Source of the DNA: Monosporascus cannonballus
Lineage: Eukaryota; Ascomycota; Sordariomycetes; Xylariales
NCBI GenBank assembly: GCA_004154925.1
Contig: QJNS01000265.1
Location: forward strand, 42,876-106,875
Length of the DNA: 64,000 nucleotides
Direction: 5' to 3'
The notes under the pieces are model-generated. The model saw only the letters and a list, made by a program, of their open reading frames with translations, was not told the origin of the DNA and ran no database searches. Shown here in pieces: positions 46,453 through 56,999 of this stretch. How positions within the stretch are numbered: the first letter of the stretch is position 1; each line of letters begins with the position of its first letter. The position numbers and the translations under genes were made by a program.

Positions 46453-49400
46453 AAGTAAGGCATCGAAACGCCTTAATATACAAGACCTTATGTGAGGCAA
46501 TAAAGGGATTACGTAGCCAGATCGAAATTTTTTTGCGATACAAAAATAAAACGTTTAAAGCTATAATCGATTCAGGAGCCGAAAAAAATTTTATCTTTCC
46601 TGTAATGGCAGAAAAATATCAGATTCTTTGGAAGTATAAGTTGAAGTTATATAAATTACGCACAGTGGACGGAAGCTTGTTTACGTACGAAAACGGACGA
46701 ATCTTACGAGAAACTGAGAAATTCCCAGTGCGGATTTAAGGACACCAAGAATAGATTTCGTTGGATATTGCCGATATTTCCGGATACGACATTATCCTGG
46801 GAATACCATGGCTCAGATTTAGTAACCTACGTATTAACTGGAAAAACCAAACATTTTTATGGGAATTAAAACGAAAGCCACCCGAGGAAAATGACTAAGG
46901 AATTTGTTATGTTATCAAGGAAATCCAGATTGCAGACTAATCCTCCATAGTACCACCTGAGTACCGACGATTTAAAAAATTATTCAAAGATAAAGAAGAT
47001 TACGAACTGCCACCTTATGGCCAATAGGATCATAGAATACCCATTAAGGAAGAGTACCATCCTAAATTTTACAAGATTTACCACATGAACCTTGATAAGT
47101 CGAAGGCCTTGTGGAAAAGCATTTAACTTGACCTAAAAAGAGGATATATTTAACCCTTTGATTTTCCCGCTGGATATCCCGTTCTTATAGTACCAAAGAC
47201 CAAAGATGGAAAACAAAAAATTAATGAAAACGGAAACCTGGTTTTTAGAAAAGTGATCGATTACAAATAGCTGAACGATATTACGATTAAGAATGGATAT
47301 CCCCTGACCCTTATGAGTACGTTGAAGGAGAACGTTAACAGAATAAAGTGGTTTACGGCATTTAATCTCCGAGATGGTTATTATCGTATCAGAATGGCCA
47401 AGGGAGAAAAATGGAAAACGGCATTCAGGACGATATATGGACTTTACGAGTACAAAGTGATACCTATGGGATTTATTAATGCCCCCGCCAGTTTCCAGCG
47501 CCTAGTTATGATTATGCTTAGAAAATTTCTGGACAAATTTGTGTTTGTCTACCTTGACGATATCCTTATTTACTCCAAGACTTTGGAGGAGTACAAAAAG
47601 TAAGTCGCCCAAGTGCTCCAGACGTTAGACGAGGTAAATATCCGAATTAACTTAGCCAAAAATGTGTGGCATACGCAGAAGCTAAATTTTTTAGGATATA
47701 CTCTTACCTCCGGCCAAATTTAGATTTAACGCTTTAAGATGGAAGCAGTTAAGGATTGGCCCATGCCTGATAAGGTGACCGTTATAGATATCCGGTAGAT
47801 TTTAGGATTTACGGGTTACGTACGCAGCTTAATTAAGGGATACGGAGATATAGTTAGGCCATTAACGAAACTTACTACTAAAGAGTATGTGGGAAAAAAG
47901 TTTGAACTTTTAAAAGAAATAAAGAAAACGTTCCAGATTTTGAAAGATGTAATTATTAGTGGACCCATAATGAGATTACTTAACGCCGACAAAAGGAAAC
48001 ACCTAAAGACGGATGCTTTAGATTATGTACTAGGTGCCGTCCTAAAATAACTAAAGGATAATAGCAAATGGTACCTAGTAATATATTACTTAAAAGCACT
48101 CCGAGATGCAAAATTCAGATATCCAATTTACGACAAGGAGTTGTTGGCAATTATTAACGCTTTTAAAGAATGGGAACCTTTCCTTAGCGGAACGAAAAAA
48201 CCCCTCGATATTTATTCCGATTACAAGAACTTTACCCGATTCATGAAGGTACAAAAACTGAACAAAAAACATAAGACTTGGATAATTTTTCTGTTAAGAT
48301 TTAACTTCAAAATACATTATATCAAAAGAAAAAAAACATCCAGGCGGATATTTTTAATCGTAAAGGCGATTACGATTCTAAAGTTCTCAAAAAAAGCATG
48401 TAGATGTTACAGTATAACCAAAATAACACAGTATAATTGTGCGAAATCTTAAAGAAACCATCTTCCGAACTTTTAATACGGTTCCGGAATTCCTACGACG
48501 AGGAGAAATAGAAAAAGGTGCAATAGCTAAAGAGGCAATTAAAAGATCAGCTACTGTACTATGGCAAAGTCTATGTTCTAAAGGATTAACAGGAACAGTT
48601 CGTAAGGGAATTCCATAAAGACCCATTATACGGATATTAAGGAATTTTCAAAACCACCCGACGGCTACAAGAAAAATACAATTTTCCTAAGCTACGCCGT
48701 CTGGTCAAAAAGGTAGTTAAGGATTGCAATATTTGTAATAAGGCCAAAGCAGCACGCCATAAGCCTTACGGGCTACTATAACTTACGGATATTCCAGATA
48801 AGGTATGGAATACCATAGCTTGGGACTTTATCACTAGCTTTCCTCGATCTAAAAATCCAGTTACTGGAGTCGAGTACGACGGAGTCTGGGTGATTGTCGA
48901 CAGACTTATTAAATATGGGTATTTCTTACCTTTCAAAGGGAACGTAACGGCAGAATAATTGGCCTACGCCTTTATTAGATACTACCTAGATAAACATGGA
49001 ATACTAGAAAAAATTATTTCCGACAAAGATACGCTTTTCACTTCAAAATTTGCTACCAGCTTTTTTAAACAAATCGGTGCTAAACTTAAATTCTTAACAG
49101 CGTATTATTTTCAAACGGATGGACAGATAAAACGATTTAATCAGACTCTAGAACAATATCTTCGAAGTTACGTTAACTACCAACAGGATAATTGGGTAAA
49201 GCTTTTACCACTGGTACAGATCGCTTAGAATACATCTGTTAACGAAAATATGGGCATGTCTCCCCATACAGCTGTATACAGATATAACGCAAAAATAAAA
49301 CGACCCAAATAACCGCTTAACAGGGCACCAAAAATTGTTACGATTGCCCCAAGAACAAAGATACTAACGACAAAGATCAAAACGATCCAGGTTCGTTTTC

Positions 49401-50005
49401 AGAATAAATTACGATTCTTTTAGCAACGGATAACCCAGTATTATAATAAGAAAAAAATTAAGGGATCAATTTTAGCGAAAGAAAATAAGTTTTACCTGCT
49501 ACGCCAGAAACAAAACGCAACCTTAAACATTTTACAGATCAAAACGAAAAAACCCAGCGATAAGCTCGATTTTAAAAAGTTTGGCCCATTTAAAGTTAAA
49601 GAAGTTATTTCCAAAACTAACTACCGACTGTCGTTACCCAAAAACATGAAAATACACTTTGTTTTTTACATCTCTTTGCTTAAACTAATACCTAAGAACG
49701 TCCTATTGGAAATAGACCTGGAATTTAAAAAAGACCTTGACGAATACGAAATCGAACAAATACTGGATTCCAGAATAATCAAAAACAAAATTTAGTACTT
49801 AGTTAAATGGGAAGGATATTTACATAAAGAAAATACGTAGGAACCATTTAACTATTTGACGAATGCGATGGACCTAGTTAAGACGTTCCATTGCCAGAAT
49901 CCTGACCGACCATTTCTAGTGCGGCCAAGGTCGCAGGCGATAACGGTCTCCCGTTCAAATCCAACCCTGCGGCGCTCCAGTCGAAGGAAGCCGACGTTTC
50001 CATGA
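46396..50005 (+). pseudogene. pol of D1 (PR, RT, RNase H, integrase, chromodomain)
   Basis: Pol is in the -1 frame relative to gag. Protease I-D-S-G-A-E-K-N-F (Asp codon 46569-46571) is followed by RT with L-R-D-G-Y-Y-R-I-R and an intact Y-L-D-D box (47550-47561). RNase H has K-T-D-A-L-D-Y-V-L-G-A-V and Y-D-K-E-L-L-A-I-I. An A8 run at 48329-48336 marks a one-base shift between RNase H and integrase. Integrase: the second His of the HHCC motif is Tyr (48635-48637), C-N-I-C is kept, Asp residues are at 48824 and 49022, and Lys (AAA 49130-49132) replaces the catalytic Glu at the exact D-35-E spacing. The C-terminal chromodomain has Y-L-V-K-W-E-G-Y and E-P-F-N-Y-L-T. Pol ends TGA 50003-50005. Confidence 0.9.
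46431..46437 (+). promoter_or_regulatory. possible -1 frameshift heptamer between gag and pol of D1
   Basis: A-AAA-AAT lies in the gag frame (TCA-AAA-AAT) shortly before the gag stop at 46450, and slippage by -1 leads into the pol frame. The next pol-frame codons here are TGA-TAA, which could be mutated CGA-CAA. The site is suggestive only; pol might also start at ATG 46396. Confidence 0.3.
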
Positions 50006-50542
50006 CAGCGTCCATTTCAGAAACAAGTTACGCTTGTTCCGCGTTTACGCGACGCTGCTCTTTTTCTATCCTTTCCCGTTTTTCCAACTGGTTTAGTTCT
50101 AAACCTTTTTTTAACAGCTTTACCGCTTTCTTTTTGAAAAAGTCCTGCTGTAACCGCAATCGCCTTAACTTCCTAACGAACTTTTTCGATTTTTCGTTTT
50201 GCCGGCGTCGCAGTTCGTTTAGCTCCTTTTTAGCGGTTTCTTGATAAGCCAGGAAGTTATTTTCAACTTCGCGCTATTCTTTTTGTAAACGCTTTTGCGT
50301 TTCGTTTATTTTTTTTAAGGAGTTCATCGTTAAAACGTCATAAGAAAAGCGTTAGTAACGGGTGCAGCAATTGCAACTCGGGTAATCCAGCGCGTAAAAA
50401 TAGTTCTTTTCGCCAAGACGGACATAGTTAAAATAAGCAAAAGCTTTGGTCCCGAATCTTTTAATTAATTTAGCGCAAGTATCGTAAGAGTTGCGTTAAT
50501 TTAAACGAGGTTTTCTTTTTTTTTCTGGATACGTCCTGTCAT
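49878..50542 (-). pseudogene. antisense coiled-coil ORF of family D
   Basis: This minus-strand frame begins at ATG 50540-50542 (M-T-G-R-I-Q-K-K-K) and shifts by one base in an A9 run. It continues with an aromatic/Cys segment (C-A-K-L-I-K-R-F-G-T-K-A-F-A-Y-F, then S-C-N-C-C-T-R-Y). From about 50327 it runs in register to TAA 49878-49880 as a long charged helix (K-K-E-L-N-E-L-R-R-R-Q-N-E-K, K-R-E-R-I-E-K-E-Q-R-R). The end is a Ser/Ala-rich tail, D-W-S-A-A-G-L-D-L-N-G-R. It overlaps the end of pol by 128 bp, tail to tail. Stops are TAA/TAG only. The layout mirrors the family A antisense frame, though the sequence is not closely similar. Function unknown. Confidence 0.62.
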
Positions 50543-50642
50543 GGTAAAGTCAGCTAGAATGTCTCCAACTTTTTCTAACAAACTAAGGTGGCGACCTACG
50601 GTTTTTATCTTTGGGACAAAGATCTTTGGAGAGGGGAAATAG

Positions 50643-51064
50643 TGTTATAGGAACAAGGGTTCCTGTCTCGAAGAAATTAATCTTTAAAGCCTAGCGCGAT
50701 CCGCTACGGTTAAATTACGGACAGAAAGGTTTGGCCTTAAAAGTAATCTAGGTAATCTAGGTAATCTGGTGCTAGATTACATAAATTACATAAATTCACG
50801 ATATACTCATTTTGGAAGTTGGGATATATAATAAATCGGTTTCTTATGTAAATAACACCTACTTAGTTTTGCTTTTTAGCTATTAATTTAAGTTTTTAAT
50901 CTAGAGGCAATTATACCGTTCTCTAGTTGAGGGAAAAGTCTTTAAATCTTTTTAACGAATAGACCCCTAGTAAATTATTCCTCGCCCTATTGTTACCTGC
51001 AAATCAAGACCCCATTTCGGATACTGCTCATACCTCCAGGTGGATGTATGACAGGTTCGTTACA
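50643..51064 (+). repeat. 3' LTR of D1
   Basis: A 422 bp LTR from TGTTATAGGAAC to GTTCGTTACA, same length as its partner. AGCTATTAA (50878-50886) corresponds to the candidate self-priming segment. Confidence 0.95.
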
Positions 51065-51069
51065 TTAGG

Positions 51070-51571
51070 TATATAAGATAAAAAAAGTAATTTAATTATT
51101 TAAAAGCTTTGTCCGATTATTATATAGGTAAAAAAATAACGACCTAGTATTTTGGTAACAGAAGCGGAACGGTTAATTAATAATAATACGTCGGCCAAAT
51201 TAATAAACCGGCTTAAATAATAAATGTTTAAGGAGATATATTTATAACGGATGTTACGTAATTAATTAAGTTAATTTCTAAGTTTATAAATTAATAGCAA
51301 AATGGTCGAAGGAATCGATCCGGGGGGTGGTTCGGAATAAGGTTTGGATAACCGGCCTTATGCGAAATGGCTTTCCGATAATGTAATAAAAGCTCGGAAA
51401 TGGAAAAGGCAGTGTTTTTGTTACGTTATTACGAACTATTTAAGTTGGGAGTGCCCCAAATATAAATCCGTAAAACGGCTTCGTCTGGTTAGAACGGAGG
51501 TTACGGTAACGAATTTGCGGGATGCCGTTAATGGGAATAGCAATTTGGATAACGAAAATTTAAAAAAGTAG
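51070..51571 (+). pseudogene. gag of B2, second part
   Basis: Resumes B2 gag after D1. The last 75 codons (51344-51571) are open: M-D-N-R-P-Y-A-K-W-L-S-D-N, then the knuckle C-F-C-Y-V-I-T-N-Y-L-S-W-E-C, with Tyr at the second Cys and at the His position, and the terminal N-L-K-K-stop shared with B1. Confidence 0.78.
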
Positions 51572-51599
51572 CTTTTGTTAAAAGTTGTTAATAAAGGAG

Positions 51600-54500
51600 A
51601 AACATAATAAAGGAAAAATTGTAAAAAGTTAGTAGTAAATTAAATAATATTTTTTTATATTGGATACCTTAATTAATAATATTTCATATATAAACGTTTT
51701 AATTAATAATAGGTATATTTGTTATTTTGCGTTTAATTAGCGGTTAATCTGCCGTTTGAAATTATAGCATATATTTATTATATTTTGTCGGTTAAGGCTG
51801 GCGAAAAATAACGAGCTTATAATAACTGCGATTCGAAAAATTATTTACGCTAACGTAAATTTGGACGGCCGCCTAAAACGAATCTGGGGATACGTAATTA
51901 AAATTTTATTTTATCCTTTTATTTTAAGAAAATCCTAAATAAAATATAATAATGTTATATACGAGGCGAAATAACGGTTTATCCGTTTCGTAAATAATGT
52001 TATCGCGTTTATATTACGCAAAAAAGAATGGTTCGATAAGGAACTTAAGGACCGCTTAAAGCGGTGGCTATAGAAATATAAAGAAGCTCGCTTAATGGCG
52101 GTTATGACTTTCGCGGCGATAATGCGGTAAAGCCGCCGCAAGAAAAACGGGATATAGTTATTCGCAATTTTTATAAAAGATATTAATAAGGCTTTAAAAG
52201 TAAAGCCGTAATTAATTTTTAAGGATATAACGGAACGTTTTCTTAAGGAAATACGGGAATTTCGAGATTTTTTTGTAAATAACGAAAGTTTATCGTTATT
52301 ATCTTATCTTAATAATAATAACATAGCGATAAACCTAAAAATAAATGCCTTGGGTTAGGAAAAAAGCAGTTTTATAAGGACCTTTATATGGGATGTTAAG
52401 AGAAAAGTTATTGGTTTTACGCAAAATATTTATAAATTTGTTCGATAAAAATTGGATTTGGGTTCATAATCTTTTTGTAAGTACCCCGGTATTATTTGTA
52501 AGGAAACTTAACGGGGGTTTACGGTTTTACGTAAATTATAAAAAGTTAAATAAGATTACGAAATAAAACTTTTATTTTTTCCTATTAATAAAAAAACGTT
52601 ATAAGTTTTATTATAAGTCCGGTAATTTACGAAGCTCGACGTTCGAACGGCCTTTTACCGGTTACGTATCCGCTAGGGAAACGAATGGAAAATTACGTTC
52701 CGTATACGTTTTAAGTTTTTCGAATAACTGGTATACTTATTCGGCTTTAGCGGTATACCGGCTGTTTTTTAGCGTTATATTAATATTACGTAAAAGCGTT
52801 ATCTTAATAATTTTTATTCCGCATATATGGACGATATATTAATATATTCGTCTGGTTTTCGAACCGATTATATAGCTAAAATTAAACTGGTATTCCGCCG
52901 TTTGGCGGAAATAAAATTAAAGCTGGACCCGGATAAATGCGAATTCGCAATCTAAAAAACGAAATACTTAAAGTTTATTATCGAAATAAAAATAAGCTTA
53001 AAAGTTAATTTTAAAAAGGTAGCCGTTATTTGAAAATAAAAGGCTTTTATTAACGTAAAAGGGGTTAAAAGCTTTATTAAGTTTGTTAATTTCTACCGAA
53101 CCTTTATAAAGTTTTTTAGCAAGGTAATGGCTTTTTTTTACGATTAATTAAAAAAGGGATTTTTTTCCGCTAAAAAAACGAAAAGTAATAGGTTTTCGAT
53201 TAACTTAAAAAGCTTTTTATTATAACGCTTATCTTTACGTATTAGGACCCCGAAAAGGAAACGGTGATAAAGGCAAATTGTTCCAGCTGGATAATTAAAA
53301 AGTGCTTATCTTAATTCGATTCGTTAAGACGCTTGTAACCAGTTACGTACTTCTTAAGGAAGTTGTTGTTAATTAAATATAATTACGAGATATATGATAA
53401 AAAATTATTAACTATCGTTAAAGCGATAACGGAATAGAAAAAGGAGCTTTAAAAGCTAGTTAACCTTTTTATGATCTTGACAAATTACGCGAATTTCTAG
53501 TACTTTATAAGTACCCATAAATTTATTAAAAGGCAGATTTAATAAGCCGGCGTTTTATCCGCCTTTAATTTCGTATTTAAATATCGCCCTAATAAGCTGG
53601 CAAATTAATCCGATATTATATTTCGTAGGCCATAAAACGTACTTTGCGGCGAAAAAGATATTAAACTTAAAGGGCGTGTAACTCGATTAATTAAGAAAAA
53701 ATAGTTATTTAATGAATTAACGCGGATTTAAAAGGTCTTAATAGCCGCAATTTACTTAAAACGAAGAAATAACGAACGACCGGTTATATCTCTCGGTAAG
53801 GAAATATTCCTTAAAAAAACCTTTAGGAAATATAAAATTTAAAAATTACCAAAAATAAAATTTTAAATATAACGTACGCCGCCGTAGCCCAGAAATTACA
53901 TAATTTTCTTTTAGCTATAAATACGGTAAAGGTTTTTATAACGGAATGCTTTTTCGACCTTAAGGGTTTTTTACAGTTTAAAGGACGTATTTAGGTTTTT
54001 ATTTGGGAGCCGATCCGGACGTTATTAATTTAACAAATATACGATTCCCATATTACCGGCTATTCAGGAAAAGACGTTACGTTAATAATATTGATCCGTA
54101 ACTATTATTGGCCGGGATAGGCTTAGGATATACGCCGTTTCTGCCGTAACTGCGACGTATATAGCAGGTTATCCGTATGAAGGGAAACGAAAAAAGGGTT
54201 ATTACGGTCCTTATTTATTCCAAACCGATTTTATTTAGATTTTTCGGTAAACTTTATAATCGATTTACCGGCAAGGCAAAAAGGGGACCCCCGTTTTCTT
54301 ATGATATTCCATAATCGTTTAGCGAAAACGGTTATTTTGGAGCCGATACTTAATATGGACGCGGAAGCGTACGTTTAACGTTTTATTACCTGCCATTAAA
54401 GATACCACGGTTTTCCCAAAAAATTGGTATCCGATAAAGGGAGCAACTGGACGAACAAATTCTGGACCTACTTATGCGACCTAGTAGGTATACAGCAGCA

Positions 54501-54667
54501 GCTTAGTACATCCTTTTACCCCCAGACGGACGGAGTTACGGAAAAGGTTAACCAAAAAATTCTCGTATACCTCCGTTATTTCATAAGTTACGCACAATAT
54601 GACTGGGCCGAGCTTTTACCGGCAGCACAGCTGGCCTTTAACGGCAGGAACTCCTCGTTAGGGATAA
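51600..54667 (+). pseudogene. pol of B2, first part (RT, RNase H, integrase)
   Basis: Collinear with B1 pol. RT with K-L-D-V-R-T-A-F-Y-R and the catalytic box near 52830 (tyrosine, Met, Asp, Asp: Y-M-D-D). RNase H and an integrase zinc region follow. At 54424-54667 the integrase core is open: S-D-K-G-S-N-W-T-N-K-F-W (Asp codon 54433-54435), then T-D-G-V-T-E-K-V-N-Q with Glu at 54541-54543, exact D-35-E spacing and intact. Cop1 inserted right after A-F-N-G-R-N-S-S-L-G. The preceding part has many stops. Confidence 0.84.
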
Positions 54668-54906
54668 TGTCAAACCCAGCTGAAGTCGATCAAACAGCTA
54701 AGCCTTGGCTTAGTTTAATCACCTACTGAAACAAGGCTACTTTATGCACCCTCGGTATCTTTTCCTCTTAGCTACAGTTATATTTATATATATAAAAGGA
54801 GGGTTCGTTACCCTTACTTTCTAGCTAAGACCTTTTAAAAGTTATGCAACCTTTAATATACCTTTTCTTCAGTTATATGCTTCTACATGTAATACAAGGT
54901 CTCATA
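54668..54906 (+). repeat. 5' LTR of Cop1
   Basis: 239 bp from TGTCAAACCCAGCTG to GGTCTCATA. Less mutated than the 3' copy. ATATATATAAAAGGAGG near 54785 is a TATA-like promoter element. Confidence 0.94.
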
Positions 54907-54907
54907 A

Positions 54908-54922
54908 TTATGAGCCCGGTCC
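54908..54922 (+). promoter_or_regulatory. half-tRNA primer-binding site of Cop1
   Basis: TTATGAGCCCGGTCC begins two bases after the LTR. TTATGAGCCC is the complement of GGGCTCATAA, the anticodon arm of eukaryotic initiator tRNA-Met. Copia-type elements are known to prime from such a tRNA-iMet half molecule. Confidence 0.72.
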
Positions 54923-55079
54923 GCATTTTTTTTAGCCGCGCTTTAATACATTTGTTATATACGTTCTATTAAAGCTATTCGGAACCTCATTATCGTTTTG
55001 CGGTATATTTACTGCTCCGTTACTAAAGAAATTTATCGCCTAATTATTACGCTTTTAATTATCTTAGCCCGCTTACCGT

Positions 55080-56150
55080 TTATATTATTTTTGAAGTTAT
55101 GGTTACCTAATTAATAAACCTTGACGAATTTTTTTCAGGTTGCGTTCTTAGGTATATACTTAGGAAGGGGACCTTCAAAGAATATAATATTTTCGAGTTT
55201 TACGTTAGCACGAAAGCTGGCATGTTATGGGCATATATTAATCCTAACATCGCCCAAGCGCCATTTTTGCTAACGATACCGATTTTTTTTAAGTTTTATT
55301 ACTTCGAAAATAAAATAATTAACGAATAAGCCCTAGATAGGCCGAATTATTCGAAATTCGAAAAGGCCTTAAAAGCATATAACAAGAAGCAATCCCTGTA
55401 TATCATTTAGGAAAAGGCATTTGCTAAAATTAATATATTCTTGAACCAGTCCGTTTATTTTAATTATTATTAGGTGTACTGGAAAAAAACTTACGTTTCG
55501 AAAAAGGCTAATTGCTTTGAAAAATAAGTTTAAGCTTAGTAATAACATTCGAATTTACGAGGTCGACGTTCGATATAAGTAAACGTTAAAAACCAATAGG
55601 ATTTAAATGGATATTTGGTTATCCATATATTGGAAAATATATATTGAAGCCGCGAAACTTTAAATATTTGCCGTCGTAGGTTAATACGACTACCTTAATT
55701 TTTTAAAAGCTATTAACGCTTATTTACCAGATTTCTTTATTACCTAAAGGGTTAAAGTGAAAAAAGCTATGTTTAAGGGCAAGGATCTTGCTAAGCTTTT
55801 ACTCGTACAGAAGTTCGTAAAGCGGTTCCGAAACCATATACGGTTGTAAAAAGCTTAAAGCGTTACCGCAAAATAATTATTACGGAAAACGTTCGATATT
55901 ACCCTAAATAAAAAAACTCCTAATCAAACGGGTATATTTTCAAGTAACCGGAATAACAATAACCGGAATAACGGCGGCGATAATGGCAATAACCGCATTA
56001 CGCCAAAATATTATTATGGAAAAAAACATTTTTTTAAGGATTGCTTTTATATTAACGAAAGCGTTAAACCCGATAGATGGAACGAGGTTCCTGAAATTGG
56101 AAAAAAAGTGAATAAATATATTTTGAAAGTTCTCTTTTAATAAAAGAAAA
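55080..56150 (+). pseudogene. gag region of Cop1
   Basis: Gag remnant with a run of Asn/Arg/Gly codons near 55935-55990 followed by a decayed nucleocapsid (K-Y-Y-Y-G-K-K-H-F-F-K-D-C-F-Y near 56005-56050), where Tyr stands for expected Cys. Stops throughout. The start codon is not resolved. Confidence 0.6.
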
Positions 56151-56553
56151 AGATTAAAAATTTGTAAAAGGAAAATAAGCTATAAGCTCCTTAATTAAAC
56201 TTAACGCTTTTCGTAATAAAACTGTTTATAAGCCCATAAGTTAACAGTTTTATTACCGGATATAGCCTGAAAAAATTTATTTTACTAAATACTTATTCCG
56301 ATTTCCATATAGAAAATCGTAAGGTTAATTTTTTTGATTTATATTTACCGAAAGTTAACGGAAAATTCCTAGCCGGAAGAAAGTATTTCGATATCGTAAG
56401 CGAAAGTATACGAAAGATTATACTTATTATACCATTAGGAAGGTTTAATACTTTTCTTTTGAAAAATTGTTTATATATCCTTAAAATGCATGCTAATTTA
56501 ATTTCGCATAAATTATTTTAGCAAATTGAGATTTATTGGAATCATAAGATTAA

Positions 56554-56984
56554 TGTAACGAACCTGTCATACATCCACCTGGAGGTATGAGCAGTATCCG
56601 AAAAGGGTCTTGATTTGCAGGTAACAATAGGGCGAAGAATGATTCAGTGTGTTCGTTAAGGAGATTTCAAGGTACTTCTTTCTTAATTAGAGAACGGTAC
56701 AGTTGCCTCTGGCTAAGAGCTTAGATTGATAGCTAAGGAACGAAAAACTAAGTAGGTGGCTATCTACATAAGAGACCCAAACCTTATATATCCTTTTTAT
56801 CCTTTATGTCTCTCATGGTCTCTGGGGATCTCGAGAGACCATGGTGTCTGTCGTCCACGAGTCTCCTGGTGTCTCTGGAGATTGACAGAGACCCGAGGTT
56901 TATCCGATGGAAGGTGGAGATCCCGAGCGTCTCCAACTTCCTGGGCCTCCTTTGGGCCTAGTGGAGTCCCTTCTGAACGTAATA
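56554..56984 (-). repeat. solo LTR D2 (family D, variant U3)
   Basis: 431 bp on the minus strand with a perfect target duplication ATTAA (56549-56553 and 56985-56989). The R-U5 half (TATA box onward, AGCTATCAA, CCTATTGTTACCTGC, CCAGGTGGATGTATGACAGG) matches D1 closely. The U3 half is unrelated to D1 and is built of GAGACC / GGTCTC words. Almost no RIP, so it is probably the most recent insertion of the nest. The open frame at 56756-56989 is a by-product of the repeats. Confidence 0.9.
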
Positions 56985-56999
56985 ATTAACGTTATATAT

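Larger units (their letters stand above)
43740..51064 (+). mobile_element. Ty3/gypsy retrotransposon D1 (family D), full length, lightly mutated
   Basis: Two 422 bp LTRs (43740-44161 and 50643-51064) and a perfect duplication TTAGG (43735-43739 and 51065-51069). Gag (44368-46452) and pol (to 50005) are in different frames, followed by an antisense frame (49878-50542) and a purine tract GGAGAGGGGAAAT. Stops are present but much rarer than in families A and B, and long parts of every domain are readable. This is probably one of the youngest full insertions. Confidence 0.95.

Noticed and set aside
56756..56989. 77-codon plus-strand frame in Cop1
   Set aside because: It lies in the GAGACC-rich U3 of solo LTR D2 and translates repeats; no homologous domain.
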